From the NCBI GenBank assembly GCA_947070915.1, contig CAMTDY010000143.1:1-7269 (forward strand): 7,269 bases of DNA. The letters run 5' to 3'. Each line of letters begins with the position of its first letter. Within the stretch, counting starts at the first letter, position 1. This DNA is from an uncultured Roseburia sp. (lineage in GTDB: Bacteria; Bacillota; Clostridia; Lachnospirales; Lachnospiraceae). The position numbers were made by a program, and so were the translations under genes. This document shows, piece by piece, positions 1 to 6,004 of the stretch. The notes beneath the pieces are model-generated. The model made no database searches. It worked only from the letters and a program-made list of their open reading frames with translations, and had not been told where the DNA came from.

Positions 1-126
1 GTCCACTGTTTCTTTTCTGGAACCGAACAGAACTACTTTGGCTCCGTTTTCTAAATATTTTTTTACAACGGCAAATCCAATTCCGCGTGTTCCACCTGTG
101 ACAACTGCCACTTTACCTTTTAACAT
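1..126 (-). CDS. Short-chain dehydrogenase/reductase, N-terminal part
   Basis: Only the first 42 codons are present; the gene continues beyond the left edge. It is an NAD(P)-dependent short-chain dehydrogenase: the Rossmann motif TGGTRGIG (TGxxxGxG) is at residues 10-17, after a first beta strand (KVAVV), with a second strand at about 30-35. The pattern GIGFA..K..ENGAKV..FG recalls 3-alpha-hydroxysteroid dehydrogenases of the BaiA type, but FabG-like and other SDRs share much of it, so the substrate is undecided. Ser36-Arg37 after the second strand is more typical of NADP(H) use, an inference. The start is set by an AGGAGGT ribosome site at 133-139, six bases from the ATG. It lies downstream of the S8 protease on the same strand but with about 125 bp between them. 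Confidence 0.9.
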   Translation of the reverse strand, partial: MLKGKVAVVTGGTRGIGFAVVKKYLENGAKVVLFGSRKETVD

Positions 127-132
127 ATTGCT

Positions 133-139
133 ACCTCCT
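133..139 (-). promoter_or_regulatory. Ribosome binding site of the SDR gene
   Basis: AGGAGGT on the minus strand, six bases before the ATG at 126. The gap between this gene and the protease (127-251) is AT-rich on the SDR side. I could not pick a convincing promoter there, although independent transcription is likely from the spacing. Confidence 0.8.
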
Positions 140-251
140 GCTAAATAATAATGTTGTAAAATTTGATATCTTAACTTATTATCTCACATACAGAACCCGG
201 ACATTCATTTTGGGGCAGAAAATACAGCTGACTTTGCACTGCGGGGACTTT

Positions 252-1967
252 TTACCCCGGTAAACTATCCCTAAGGCACAGCGCTCCCCAGCCGATCATG
301 GGGCTGGGGTAATTTCTTTCTGCGGGGAGATGTCTGGCGCCCCGCTGGAGATAGGCTTTTACCTTCTGTCCGTACAGGTAGGGATCCCGGTTCTGGACGA
401 TGCCGTACTGCATGAGCAGGGCGGCGCTGCCGGTGACAAAAGGGGTGGCCATGGAGGTGCCGGTGTTCCGCGTATAGCCTCCGCCGGGGGCGGTGCTGAG
501 GATATCTACCCCGGGTGCGGCGATATCTGGTTTGGCGAGGGAGAGACCGGTATATCCCTGTCCGGAAAAAGAGGCAAAAGTATCGGTATTGCTGTTGTAG
601 GCAGCCACTGTGATCGGGGCGGAGGCAGTGGAAGGGATGGTAAGAGTGGTGTTTTCAATGGGCACCAGGAATCTTGTGTCAGGATTGATGGAATTTCCAG
701 AAGGCAGCCAGAGGTTGTAGTTTCCATCTACTATGTTTTCTGGTATCAGCTGAAATTTCCAGATACCCCCCTGGACATAAGTGTTTCCGGGTACAGGCAG
801 CATCTCCAGGTAGATCTCCTGGGACGTGCTGTAGGGGGAGGGTTCTCCCAGATACCAGAGGAGCTGGGTGGAGTCCAGAATATCTTCGTGGACGCCGGGG
901 GCCCGGGCGGTGAGGAAAATATCATTTCCACTGGGGGCCAGCAGGCGGATGCGGAAGGTGTCAACGTAATTTTTCCAGATCTGAAGATTCAGGGAGGTTT
1001 CACTGGGAGCTACAGCCAGTTCGATCTGGGTGGTCTGGGTGGAATTGAGGGTTCCGGAAGTATGCCTGCCCTTGTTGCCCTCATTTCCGCTGCCGATACA
1101 GATGGTCGTCCTGCCCAGCCCGGCGAGATTATCGATGTAGGTTTCCAGAAGGGAGGTGCCGTCGTGGCTTCCGTAACTGTTGCCGAAGCTGATATTCATG
1201 GCCAGGGGCAGCTGCCATTCCATGGATCTGCGGACGCAGTACTCCATCCCCAGCATGAGTTCCGTTGTGCGGGGAAAGCCTTCCGGGAATGCATTTCCCA
1301 ATTTTACGATAAGGAGGCTGCTGGCGGGAGCCACGCCTTTTTGTCTGCCCTGGCTGGCTCGTCCGTTGCCGGCGGCAATCCCGGCTACGTGGGTGCCATG
1401 ACCGGAAAGATCGCGGCTGGGAAAGCTGCGGTCGTTCTCTGCCAGGGCACGGTTGATGTCTTCGCTGGTGAAGATCCTGCCGCGGTTAAAAAAAGACTCG
1501 GTTTCATTGGGGACGGTCTGATCCCAGAGTTCCCGGATCCTGGTGGTACCGTCCTCATTGCGGAAATCAGGGTGGAAGATATCGATGCCGCTGTCCACGA
1601 TCCCCACCAGTATGCCGTTGCCGTCCAGTGACAGGGGGGGATTCTGCACCGGCGTGATACAGGAGGCGGCGCGGGCTTCATAAAGGGAAAGGACGAGATT
1701 TTTAGGTTTTTCAATGTATTCAATCTCTGGCATTTCAGAGAGTGTGGGGATATAATTTTCTGGTACGGAGACGATAGCATAGCCTCCAGACAGAGGGAAA
1801 AAAGTAATAAAGTCCGGGAAGACGGGAGAACCGGAATATTTTACGATCAGTTCCCAGCGTTTTGTGGCGGGATCATACCCCACATCCAGGGTATTACTTT
1901 GTTCTCTCTGGGCTTCATCCGTGGATAGTGCCAGTTCCAGTACGGTTTCAAGTTTTTGATCGGTCAT
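252..1967 (-). CDS. Subtilisin-like serine protease (S8), Csp-like
   Basis: A 571-residue peptidase S8 protein with an intact catalytic set: Asp125 in GIVDSGID, His190 in GHGTHVAG, oxyanion Asn295 in GSGNEG and Ser505 in GTSMATP. No signal peptide is visible. Residues 1 to about 100 form a propeptide-like region. Between Asn295 and Ser505 lies a beta-rich insert at about 310-445. This layout (prodomain, no secretion signal, jelly-roll-like insert before the Ser motif) matches clostridial Csp proteases, which are made in the mother cell and activate the cortex hydrolase SleC during germination. A role in spore germination is therefore likely but inferred; other cytoplasmic clostridial S8 paralogues share the layout. 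The ATG overlaps the sigma fragment's stop (ATGA), and its ribosome site GAGGAG lies inside that gene, indicating translational coupling. It is more GC-rich than the genes to the right. Confidence 0.96.
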   Translation of the reverse strand: MTDQKLETVLELALSTDEAQREQSNTLDVGYDPATKRWELIVKYSGSPVFPDFITFFPLSGGYAIVSVPENYIPTLSEMPEIEYIEKPKNLVLSLYEARAASCITPVQNPPLSLDGNGILVGIVDSGIDIFHPDFRNEDGTTRIRELWDQTVPNETESFFNRGRIFTSEDINRALAENDRSFPSRDLSGHGTHVAGIAAGNGRASQGRQKGVAPASSLLIVKLGNAFPEGFPRTTELMLGMEYCVRRSMEWQLPLAMNISFGNSYGSHDGTSLLETYIDNLAGLGRTTICIGSGNEGNKGRHTSGTLNSTQTTQIELAVAPSETSLNLQIWKNYVDTFRIRLLAPSGNDIFLTARAPGVHEDILDSTQLLWYLGEPSPYSTSQEIYLEMLPVPGNTYVQGGIWKFQLIPENIVDGNYNLWLPSGNSINPDTRFLVPIENTTLTIPSTASAPITVAAYNSNTDTFASFSGQGYTGLSLAKPDIAAPGVDILSTAPGGGYTRNTGTSMATPFVTGSAALLMQYGIVQNRDPYLYGQKVKAYLQRGARHLPAERNYPSPMIGWGALCLRDSLPG

Positions 1968-2341
1968 TGGACATTCTCCTCGTAGGCACGGCGCAGTTTT
2001 TCCAGTGCCTTCTTTTCGATGCGGCTCACATAACTTCTGCTGATGCCATATTTTTTTGCGATCTCCCGCTGGGTGATCTCTGTCTTTTCATGAGAACTGC
2101 GGTTCTGGGGCAGGCCATAACGGAGACGGATGATCTCTTTTTCACGGTCTGTGAGTGCTGTCTCTACATATTGATAAAGCTTTTTTACATTTTCTTCTGT
2201 TTCCAGCCGTTCTGCCACATCTTCATCGGTTGTCTCCAGCAGATCCAAAAGGCTGATGCTGTTGCCCTCCCCATCATCATTATTGATCGGCTCATAAAGG
2301 TATACTTCCTTGGCCTGCTTTTTTGTGCTGCGGAAGGTCAT
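1964..2341 (-). CDS. sigK: SigK-type sporulation sigma factor, C-terminal part only
   Basis: These 125 codons encode the region 3 to region 4 half of a sigma-70 family factor. Residues 1-35 (FRSTKK, then a YEPI...SLLDLL stretch) match the SigK/SigE linker, residues 60-75 hold the DREKEIIRLRYGL region 4.1 motif, and residues 90-111 (TQREIA..YGISRSYVSRIEKKAL) the region 4.2 helix-turn-helix that reads the -35 element. Region 2, which melts DNA and binds core polymerase, is missing, so this piece cannot act alone. The match to SigK, the size and the adjacent recombinase correspond to SpoIIIC, the 3' half of a split sigK in Bacillus subtilis. The frame stays open upstream of this ATG across the junction, so the ATG is probably an internal Met codon of the rebuilt gene. 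A loop of about six extra residues (79-88) precedes the TQREIA motif. The stop overlaps the protease start. Confidence 0.9.
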   Translation of the reverse strand: MTFRSTKKQAKEVYLYEPINNDDGEGNSISLLDLLETTDEDVAERLETEENVKKLYQYVETALTDREKEIIRLRYGLPQNRSSHEKTEITQREIAKKYGISRSYVSRIEKKALEKLRRAYEENVQ

Positions 2342-2370
2342 CAGAAGTTCATTGTCGATACATCGGGGGT
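2339..2370 (-). other. Recombination junction (att site) within sigK
   Basis: On the minus strand, in the sigma frame, codons at 2365-2339 read Arg-Cys-Ile-Asp-Asn-Glu-Leu-Leu-Met, close to the conserved (R)CIENEILM of SigK just before the linker. The next upstream codons (Pro, His, Ser, Phe) no longer look like SigK, so the homology break falls near 2366. The stretch includes AATGA (2349-2353), which I recall as the five-base core shared by the two ends of the B. subtilis skin element. The recombinase's last codons and stop share this DNA in another frame. The precise crossover cannot be fixed without the other end. Confidence 0.72.
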
Positions 2371-4050
2371 GGCTAAATGGGTGGCAGATGAAAATTCTTC
2401 CCCTGTCAGGAACGAAAGTCCGCTAGGGAAGATGGTAGCAGTCGTGCCATCCCATTCGATATGGTCGATCAGAAGCTGTACGATGCTTTTCTGCGTGTCA
2501 TAATCCAGCCTGCTCCACAGGTTCGCATCAAAGTGAAGGAGAGTGTTTAAATATTCCCGCAGCTTTGATGTACCCGGAGTTTCTTTCTTCTTCTGCAAAG
2601 TTTCCAGTTCCAGCTTCTGATTCTTAATCTCCGCAGAGATTTCTTCCATCCGCTGGAACAGGATGGATTCCACTTCGTCAGAAGTAGCATTTTCGATGGA
2701 CTTTACGAGCCGGTCCAGTTTCCTGCGGTTGGTTTCAATCCCATGCTTTACAAGCATTTCTTCTGAATCAGCAAGAACGGGTGAGCCAAGTTCGGTTTTG
2801 ATGGCATCAAGAATTGTGTCGTCTTCATCCTGAATCTGGCGGTACATCTCAAATAGATAGGATACGACTGCTTCGTCGAGTATATTTCCCTGCACATTTT
2901 TCTGCCCGCAAAGTCCTCCCTTGCTTTTACTCTTTGTCTCGCAGAGATACGAAAAACGACGTTCCCCCGTTTCTGTCTGCGTCCCGGTGCTTTTTGGACG
3001 CATCGGGGAACCGCAGCTGCAATACACAAGCCCGGACAGAAGCGCATGATTCGTTCTGGCACGGCGGAATGCGTATTTGCTCTGTGATTTCAGACATTCC
3101 TGTACCTGAATCCACAGACTGCTCTCAATGACAGGAATATGCTCTCCGACCGCGATGATCCAGTTGGATTTTTCGTTGAACCGTTTTGTTCCGTTCCGGT
3201 GGTGCTCGTTTGTCTTGTTATAGCCGAGGAGTCCATGCTCCCCGGTAAAAGCTTCTTTGTCCGTGTAAACAGAATATTCATTTGCGAGCAGATAGTCATA
3301 GGCGTCTGAATCCGCTGTGCAGTATACCGGATTCATCAGGATGAATTTCAGACTGTAGTTCGAGAAATTCACACCGTTTCTGCTCCGGATGTCATGGTTC
3401 ATCAGAAAGCCTGACAATTTGGTAAGAGAGCCGAGTTCCAGATACTTTTTATAAATCTGTCTTACGGTATCCAGTTCTTCCGGCTTTTCAGTTAATTTGA
3501 AATAAGAGCGCGCTTTCCCCTGACGTTCAAAGTGGATTTTTTCACTCTCGAAGCCGAGCGGCGTCGTTCCTCCGAGCCACCGCCCGGTTTTTGCCAGAGC
3601 AGTCATATTGTCTACAATACGTTCTGTAATCGTGTCCCGCTCCAGTTCGGCGAAAGCGGAAGTAATGTTCATCATCGCACGTCCCATCGGTTTCGTCGTA
3701 TCGAAGGATTCGGAGACAGAGATAAATTCCACATCTGCCCGCTCCAGCTTTTTGATAAAGTTCGAGAAGTCCGAGACGCTGCGGCTGACCCGGTCGAGGC
3801 GGTAGCACACAAAAAAGTCGTACTGCGCCAGCTCGCCTAACAGCTTTTTCATGGCAGGACGTTCTAAGTCTTTTCCAGAATATCCCTCGTCTTCGTAGAC
3901 AGTGAATTCTATGTTTTCTTCCGGTTTATGTAACATATACAGGCAGTATTTCTTACATTCTTCAATCTGGTTTGCAATCGACTCCCCCTTTCCGGTAAAT
4001 TTAGATTTGCGGGAGTAGATCGCAACACGCAGGATGTCATTTGATTTCAT
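2341..4050 (-). CDS. Large serine recombinase (SpoIVCA-like)
   Basis: A 569-residue large serine recombinase, inferred to excise the element and restore sigK. The N-terminal resolvase domain (about 6-150) has the catalytic YSRKS motif with nucleophile Ser16, and YRLDRVSRS (83-91) with the active-site Arg pair. A recombinase domain follows (GGTTPLGFE near 160-168). A zinc ribbon has Cys344, Cys346, Cys370 and Cys381, and a coiled-coil region covers about 435-490, as in phage-type integrases. The length is normal and no residue is missing. The ribosome site AAGGAGG (4056-4062) lies five bases before the ATG. The gene overlaps the small upstream gene by 14 bases, and its TGA overlaps the ATG of the sigma fragment by one base. 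It sits at the very end of the inferred element; its last codons lie in the att site. A phage or transposon integrase is the alternative, but insertion exactly in sigK argues for a skin role. Confidence 0.95.
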   Translation of the reverse strand: MKSNDILRVAIYSRKSKFTGKGESIANQIEECKKYCLYMLHKPEENIEFTVYEDEGYSGKDLERPAMKKLLGELAQYDFFVCYRLDRVSRSVSDFSNFIKKLERADVEFISVSESFDTTKPMGRAMMNITSAFAELERDTITERIVDNMTALAKTGRWLGGTTPLGFESEKIHFERQGKARSYFKLTEKPEELDTVRQIYKKYLELGSLTKLSGFLMNHDIRSRNGVNFSNYSLKFILMNPVYCTADSDAYDYLLANEYSVYTDKEAFTGEHGLLGYNKTNEHHRNGTKRFNEKSNWIIAVGEHIPVIESSLWIQVQECLKSQSKYAFRRARTNHALLSGLVYCSCGSPMRPKSTGTQTETGERRFSYLCETKSKSKGGLCGQKNVQGNILDEAVVSYLFEMYRQIQDEDDTILDAIKTELGSPVLADSEEMLVKHGIETNRRKLDRLVKSIENATSDEVESILFQRMEEISAEIKNQKLELETLQKKKETPGTSKLREYLNTLLHFDANLWSRLDYDTQKSIVQLLIDHIEWDGTTATIFPSGLSFLTGEEFSSATHLATPDVSTMNF

Positions 4051-4246
4051 GAGTGCCTCCTTTTTGACAGGATAGCAGTTCCTTCATCACCTCCATATCG
4101 GTATTACTTAAGTTCAGCGAGGAAATAAAGCTGCGGACTGCCAAAAGGTGTGCTTTTACCAGATTGTTACGCAGTGTTTTCTCGCCCTCCGGTGTCCGTG
4201 GATTCAAGATGAATCGAACGGACGGTGTGGGAGCTTGACGTGACAT
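4037..4246 (-). CDS. Small protein upstream of the recombinase, candidate directionality factor
   Basis: A 69-residue protein I do not recognise by family. It has a basic N-terminal third (several Arg and Lys, FILNPRTPEG) followed by a likely helical segment with LVKAHLLAVRSFISSLNLS at about 29-47. A strong ribosome site AAAGGAGG (4256-4263) precedes the ATG by nine bases. The 3' end overlaps the recombinase start by 14 bases, so both are translated from one mRNA. Small partners encoded next to large serine recombinases often control the direction of recombination, and the Clostridioides difficile skin element is known to need a small directionality factor. By position this gene is the best candidate here, but no motif proves it. 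Confidence 0.72.
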   Translation of the reverse strand: MSRQAPTPSVRFILNPRTPEGEKTLRNNLVKAHLLAVRSFISSLNLSNTDMEVMKELLSCQKGGTHEIK

Positions 4247-4255
4247 TGGGTAAAA

Positions 4256-4263
4256 CCTCCTTT
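4256..4263 (-). promoter_or_regulatory. Ribosome binding site of the small recombinase-operon gene
   Basis: AAAGGAGG on the minus strand, nine bases before the ATG at 4246. It is near-perfect and is the main evidence that the 69-codon frame is a real gene. Confidence 0.75.
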
Positions 4264-4282
4264 ATGTAGTGGTGGTGTTGGT

Positions 4283-4312
4283 ATTATATGCTTCATTACA
4301 ATAATATGTACA
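4283..4312 (-). promoter_or_regulatory. Promoter of the recombinase operon
   Basis: A perfect TATAAT (4283-4288) has TGTACA (4307-4312, four of six matches to TTGACA) 18 bases upstream, which would start the mRNA about 30 bases before the ribosome site. The same DNA also reads CATATAAT (4283-4290), seven of eight matches to the sigma-E -10 element CATACAAT, with ACATATT (4303-4309) as a possible -35. The 12-base gap between these is shorter than usual for sigma-E. Housekeeping or mother-cell transcription are both possible. Confidence 0.55.
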
Positions 4313-4326
4313 TAGGCAACCTAAAA

Positions 4327-4350
4327 TGCCCACCTAAAATTAGATGGGCA
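4327..4350 (-). terminator. Putative intrinsic terminator
   Basis: An inverted repeat pairs TGCCCA with TGGGCA, then after one mismatch CTAA with TTAG around a very small loop. On the minus strand it is followed by four T. It lies after the acidic small frame and just before the recombinase promoter, where a terminator would insulate the two units. The short T run makes it weak. Confidence 0.42.
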
Positions 4351-4371
4351 TAACAAAAAAATGATAGAGGG

Positions 4372-4554
4372 TTAGAAGATATAGAAACCTTCTTCTCCAA
4401 AATCATCATCAAGGTCATCATCCTCATGAAGGAAATAATCCATATCCAAAAGGTCATTATCGCTCATATCCCGGATATCTTTTGGGGTCATTCCTTCCAG
4501 TGGATTTTGAATATATTGTTGTCTGAGTTTCTCGATGAGTTCTTTTTCCGCAGT
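4372..4554 (-). pseudogene. Small acidic protein, start codon not identifiable
   Basis: An open frame that looks coding but lacks a proper start. It encodes a charged helix (EKELIEKLRQQYIQNP), then EGMTPKDIRDMSDNDLLDMDYFL, and ends in a very acidic tail of Asp/Glu closing with GFYIF. A promoter (4580-4608) and a GGAGG ribosome site (4563-4567) sit correctly upstream. The codon at the expected start (about 4554) is ACT in this frame, and CTG is in another. The first in-frame ATG is at 4491, giving only 39 residues. In the same frame further upstream an ATG at 4656 is cut off by tandem TAA TAA (4617-4612). I do not recognise the family. It may be a gene that lost its start, or one using an unusual start. 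Confidence 0.45.
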
Positions 4555-4562
4555 GCTGTTAT

Positions 4563-4567
4563 CCTCC
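4563..4567 (-). promoter_or_regulatory. Orphan GGAGG ribosome site
   Basis: GGAGG on the minus strand, correctly placed for a start about eight bases downstream, where no ATG, GTG or TTG is found. It supports the view that the acidic frame was once a normal gene. Confidence 0.45.
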
Positions 4568-4579
4568 GTTTTTGGTTTT

Positions 4580-4608
4580 AGTATACCACAGTGGAGGAAG
4601 GCTGTGGA
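4580..4608 (-). promoter_or_regulatory. Promoter with an operator-like dyad
   Basis: TATACT (4580-4585, five of six) and TCCACA (4603-4608, four of six) are 17 bases apart on the minus strand. A perfect six-base inverted repeat CCACAG/CTGTGG (4586-4591 and 4602-4607) fills the spacer and overlaps the -35, the usual place for a repressor site. The repressor is unknown; the nearby antitoxin is one candidate. Confidence 0.45.
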
Positions 4609-4677
4609 CAGTTATTAAAAATCTACGCAATCCTTTTCTGCTGTCGAAACTACCATTCAGACCACATCCTTTCTGAT

Positions 4678-5004
4678 TTAGGATTCATTCCCAGAATTGA
4701 TATGCAGGCATCTCATGTAGTCACTTTTTCCGTATAGGACCCTGTCAACAAGAATTACATTATCTTCTAGACGGTAAAATACCATGTAAGACTTGAATAC
4801 TACAAAATAGTAACCAGTAAAACTGTCCTCATAATACAGTGGAGAACCGGACTTTGGTTGGTCTGCTTTTGCTGCTGCCTTATCTATCAGGTCATCGATA
4901 TACTTTGTTGTGATATCATAGCTCTTGGAGATCTCAAGTACTTCTGACCAGACCCTGTCAAGGTCACGGATGGCGACCTTTGAGTATTTGACTTCATATT
5001 TCAT
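4678..5004 (-). CDS. Type II toxin, RelE/ParE family
   Basis: A 108-residue toxin of the RelE/ParE superfamily: a basic N-terminal strand (KYEVKYSKVAIRDLDRVW), two helices to about residue 50, then beta strands with GYYFVVFKSYMVFYRLED (64-81) and the family's typical C-terminal segment RVLYGKSDYMRCL (88-100). ParE-type proteins block gyrase and RelE-type proteins cut mRNA at the ribosome; the sequence does not settle which applies. The length is normal and nothing looks damaged. Its ATG overlaps the antitoxin stop by four bases (ATGA), so the toxin depends on translation of the antitoxin, the usual order for such pairs. Confidence 0.92.
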   Translation of the reverse strand: MKYEVKYSKVAIRDLDRVWSEVLEISKSYDITTKYIDDLIDKAAAKADQPKSGSPLYYEDSFTGYYFVVFKSYMVFYRLEDNVILVDRVLYGKSDYMRCLHINSGNES

Positions 5005-5264
5005 AGTTTTTTACCGTGGAAATATGTCCGCACATCATTTGAGGAAACATATCCTTCATCCTCTCCGGAGCGTCTGCCCTCATTTAGTTCACACATGAGA
5101 TGGAGCATCGCTTTCGTCTTTTCAAATTCTTCATCTTCTTTAATATCCCGGATTGTGTATTTACCTCTTCCGTTAACTGTCAGATACACAGGAGAGCCAA
5201 CAGACACCTTTTCAAGAACTGTATTGTAATTGCGAAGGTCTGAAACTGGACTAATATTTGCCAT
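5001..5264 (-). CDS. Antitoxin, Phd/YefM family
   Basis: An 87-residue antitoxin. The N-terminal Phd/YefM fold begins MANISPVSDLRNYNTVLEKV and continues through SPVYLTVNGRGKYTIRDI (about 23-40); such domains bind the operon's own promoter as dimers. The rest (about 45-87), rich in Glu and Lys, would wrap and neutralise the toxin. An upstream ATG at 5321 would add 19 residues, but I chose 5264 because AAAGGA (5274-5279) lies nine bases before it, the family match begins there, and a promoter (5293-5321) lies inside the longer version. Translationally coupled to the toxin. The pair would be expected to stabilise the element that carries it. Confidence 0.9.
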   Translation of the reverse strand: MANISPVSDLRNYNTVLEKVSVGSPVYLTVNGRGKYTIRDIKEDEEFEKTKAMLHLMCELNEGRRSGEDEGYVSSNDVRTYFHGKKL

Positions 5265-5292
5265 ACATTCACATCCTTTCTGCTTTTTTACT

Positions 5293-5321
5293 ATAATAAC
5301 ATAACAGAATATTTTAAGCAA
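5293..5321 (-). promoter_or_regulatory. Promoter of the toxin-antitoxin operon
   Basis: TATTAT (5293-5298, five of six) preceded by TG in the extended -10 arrangement, with a weak TTGCTT (5316-5321) 17 bases upstream. It would give a leader of about 20 bases to the antitoxin ATG. No clear operator dyad was found here. Confidence 0.5.
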
Positions 5322-5325
5322 TATC

Positions 5326-5958
5326 TTACGAATAATTTTTTTGATAGTGTAACATTCGGTACTCCAGAATCATCTCCACCTGCTCCCAAGTGGAACATTC
5401 GAGAATGTCATATTTCAGATAAAGTCCCCACATACTGTAGATGATATCCTTTTTTGGCAGCAAAAACAAAAAGACATCCTCTGGAATCGCAGAATTATAT
5501 TGGAAAAATTCTCTGATACAGTGATAAAAGCGAATTTTTTTTCTCCTTTCGCTTGCACAAAAATAGCTCGTCAAAGCCGGATAGCGGGATTACTTTATCG
5601 AATGCTGCTTTTCCTGCCAGCTGTCTTATGAGACGTTCCGATGATTCCGAACCGTCCGGTTCCAGAGGAAGTCTTTTCCGAGGATAACGACCGCGATGTA
5701 CCATTTGTCTGCTCCGTTTACCGCTATCCGGTTTGTGAGGATGTAGAGGGCCGGCGGCAGCGGTCTGGTTTCACGGATTATGTTTTCTGCCTCCGTTTTT
5801 TGTCCTGTGTGCCTGTCAGGATTGTTATAGCAGCTCAGAAATTTTTGCCATACACAACGGGATCTCCTATAATGATAATAACGGTAGAGATCGTTTAAAT
5901 TTTGGGCCTGCAGCCCGTCAAGTAAACTGATTGCAGGCACTCTCATTTGGACCACCAT
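5326..5958 (-). pseudogene. Gene broken into three frames, unknown family
   Basis: Three overlapping minus-strand frames each carry coding-like sequence, best read as one frameshifted gene. The first piece (from about 5958) has LYRYYHYRRSRCVWQKFLSCYNN and LYILTNRIAVNGADKWYIAVVI. The middle piece (to about 5535) has LEPDGSESSERLIRQLAG and VIPLSGFDELFLCKR. The last piece, ending at 5326, has IPEDVFLFLLPKKDIIYSMW and STWEQVEMILEYRML. The first change of frame falls near 5640-5670, the second at an eight-base A run (5535-5542). The LTNR....GA segment faintly recalls the C-terminal part of DUF5688 proteins, but I would not name it. The 5' end lies close to the IS110 remnant leader, so the true start may be lost. 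Confidence 0.45.
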
Positions 5959-6004
5959 CTGTCCAGCCGATTACGGCAGAAGGACGTACAGTAAAATAAT
6001 AACC

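Noticed and set aside
242..259. Hairpin CGGGG/CCCCG at the protease stop as a terminator
   Set aside because: The five-base stem is not followed by a T run on the minus strand, and it overlaps the stop codon.
330..1631. Long plus-strand open frame (433 codons) opposite the protease
   Set aside because: It is antisense to a clear S8 protease with all catalytic motifs; its translation is Gly/Val-rich without any family signature and no ribosome site precedes it.
1862..2503. Plus-strand open frame across the sigma fragment and junction
   Set aside because: It is antisense to the sigma and recombinase genes, has no ribosome site, and its Phe/Cys/Ile-rich translation mirrors the real genes.
5641..5898. 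Plus-strand frame of 85 codons opposite the frameshifted gene
   Set aside because: No ribosome site or recognisable motif; the minus-strand frames look more like protein. The choice is not absolute because those frames are broken.
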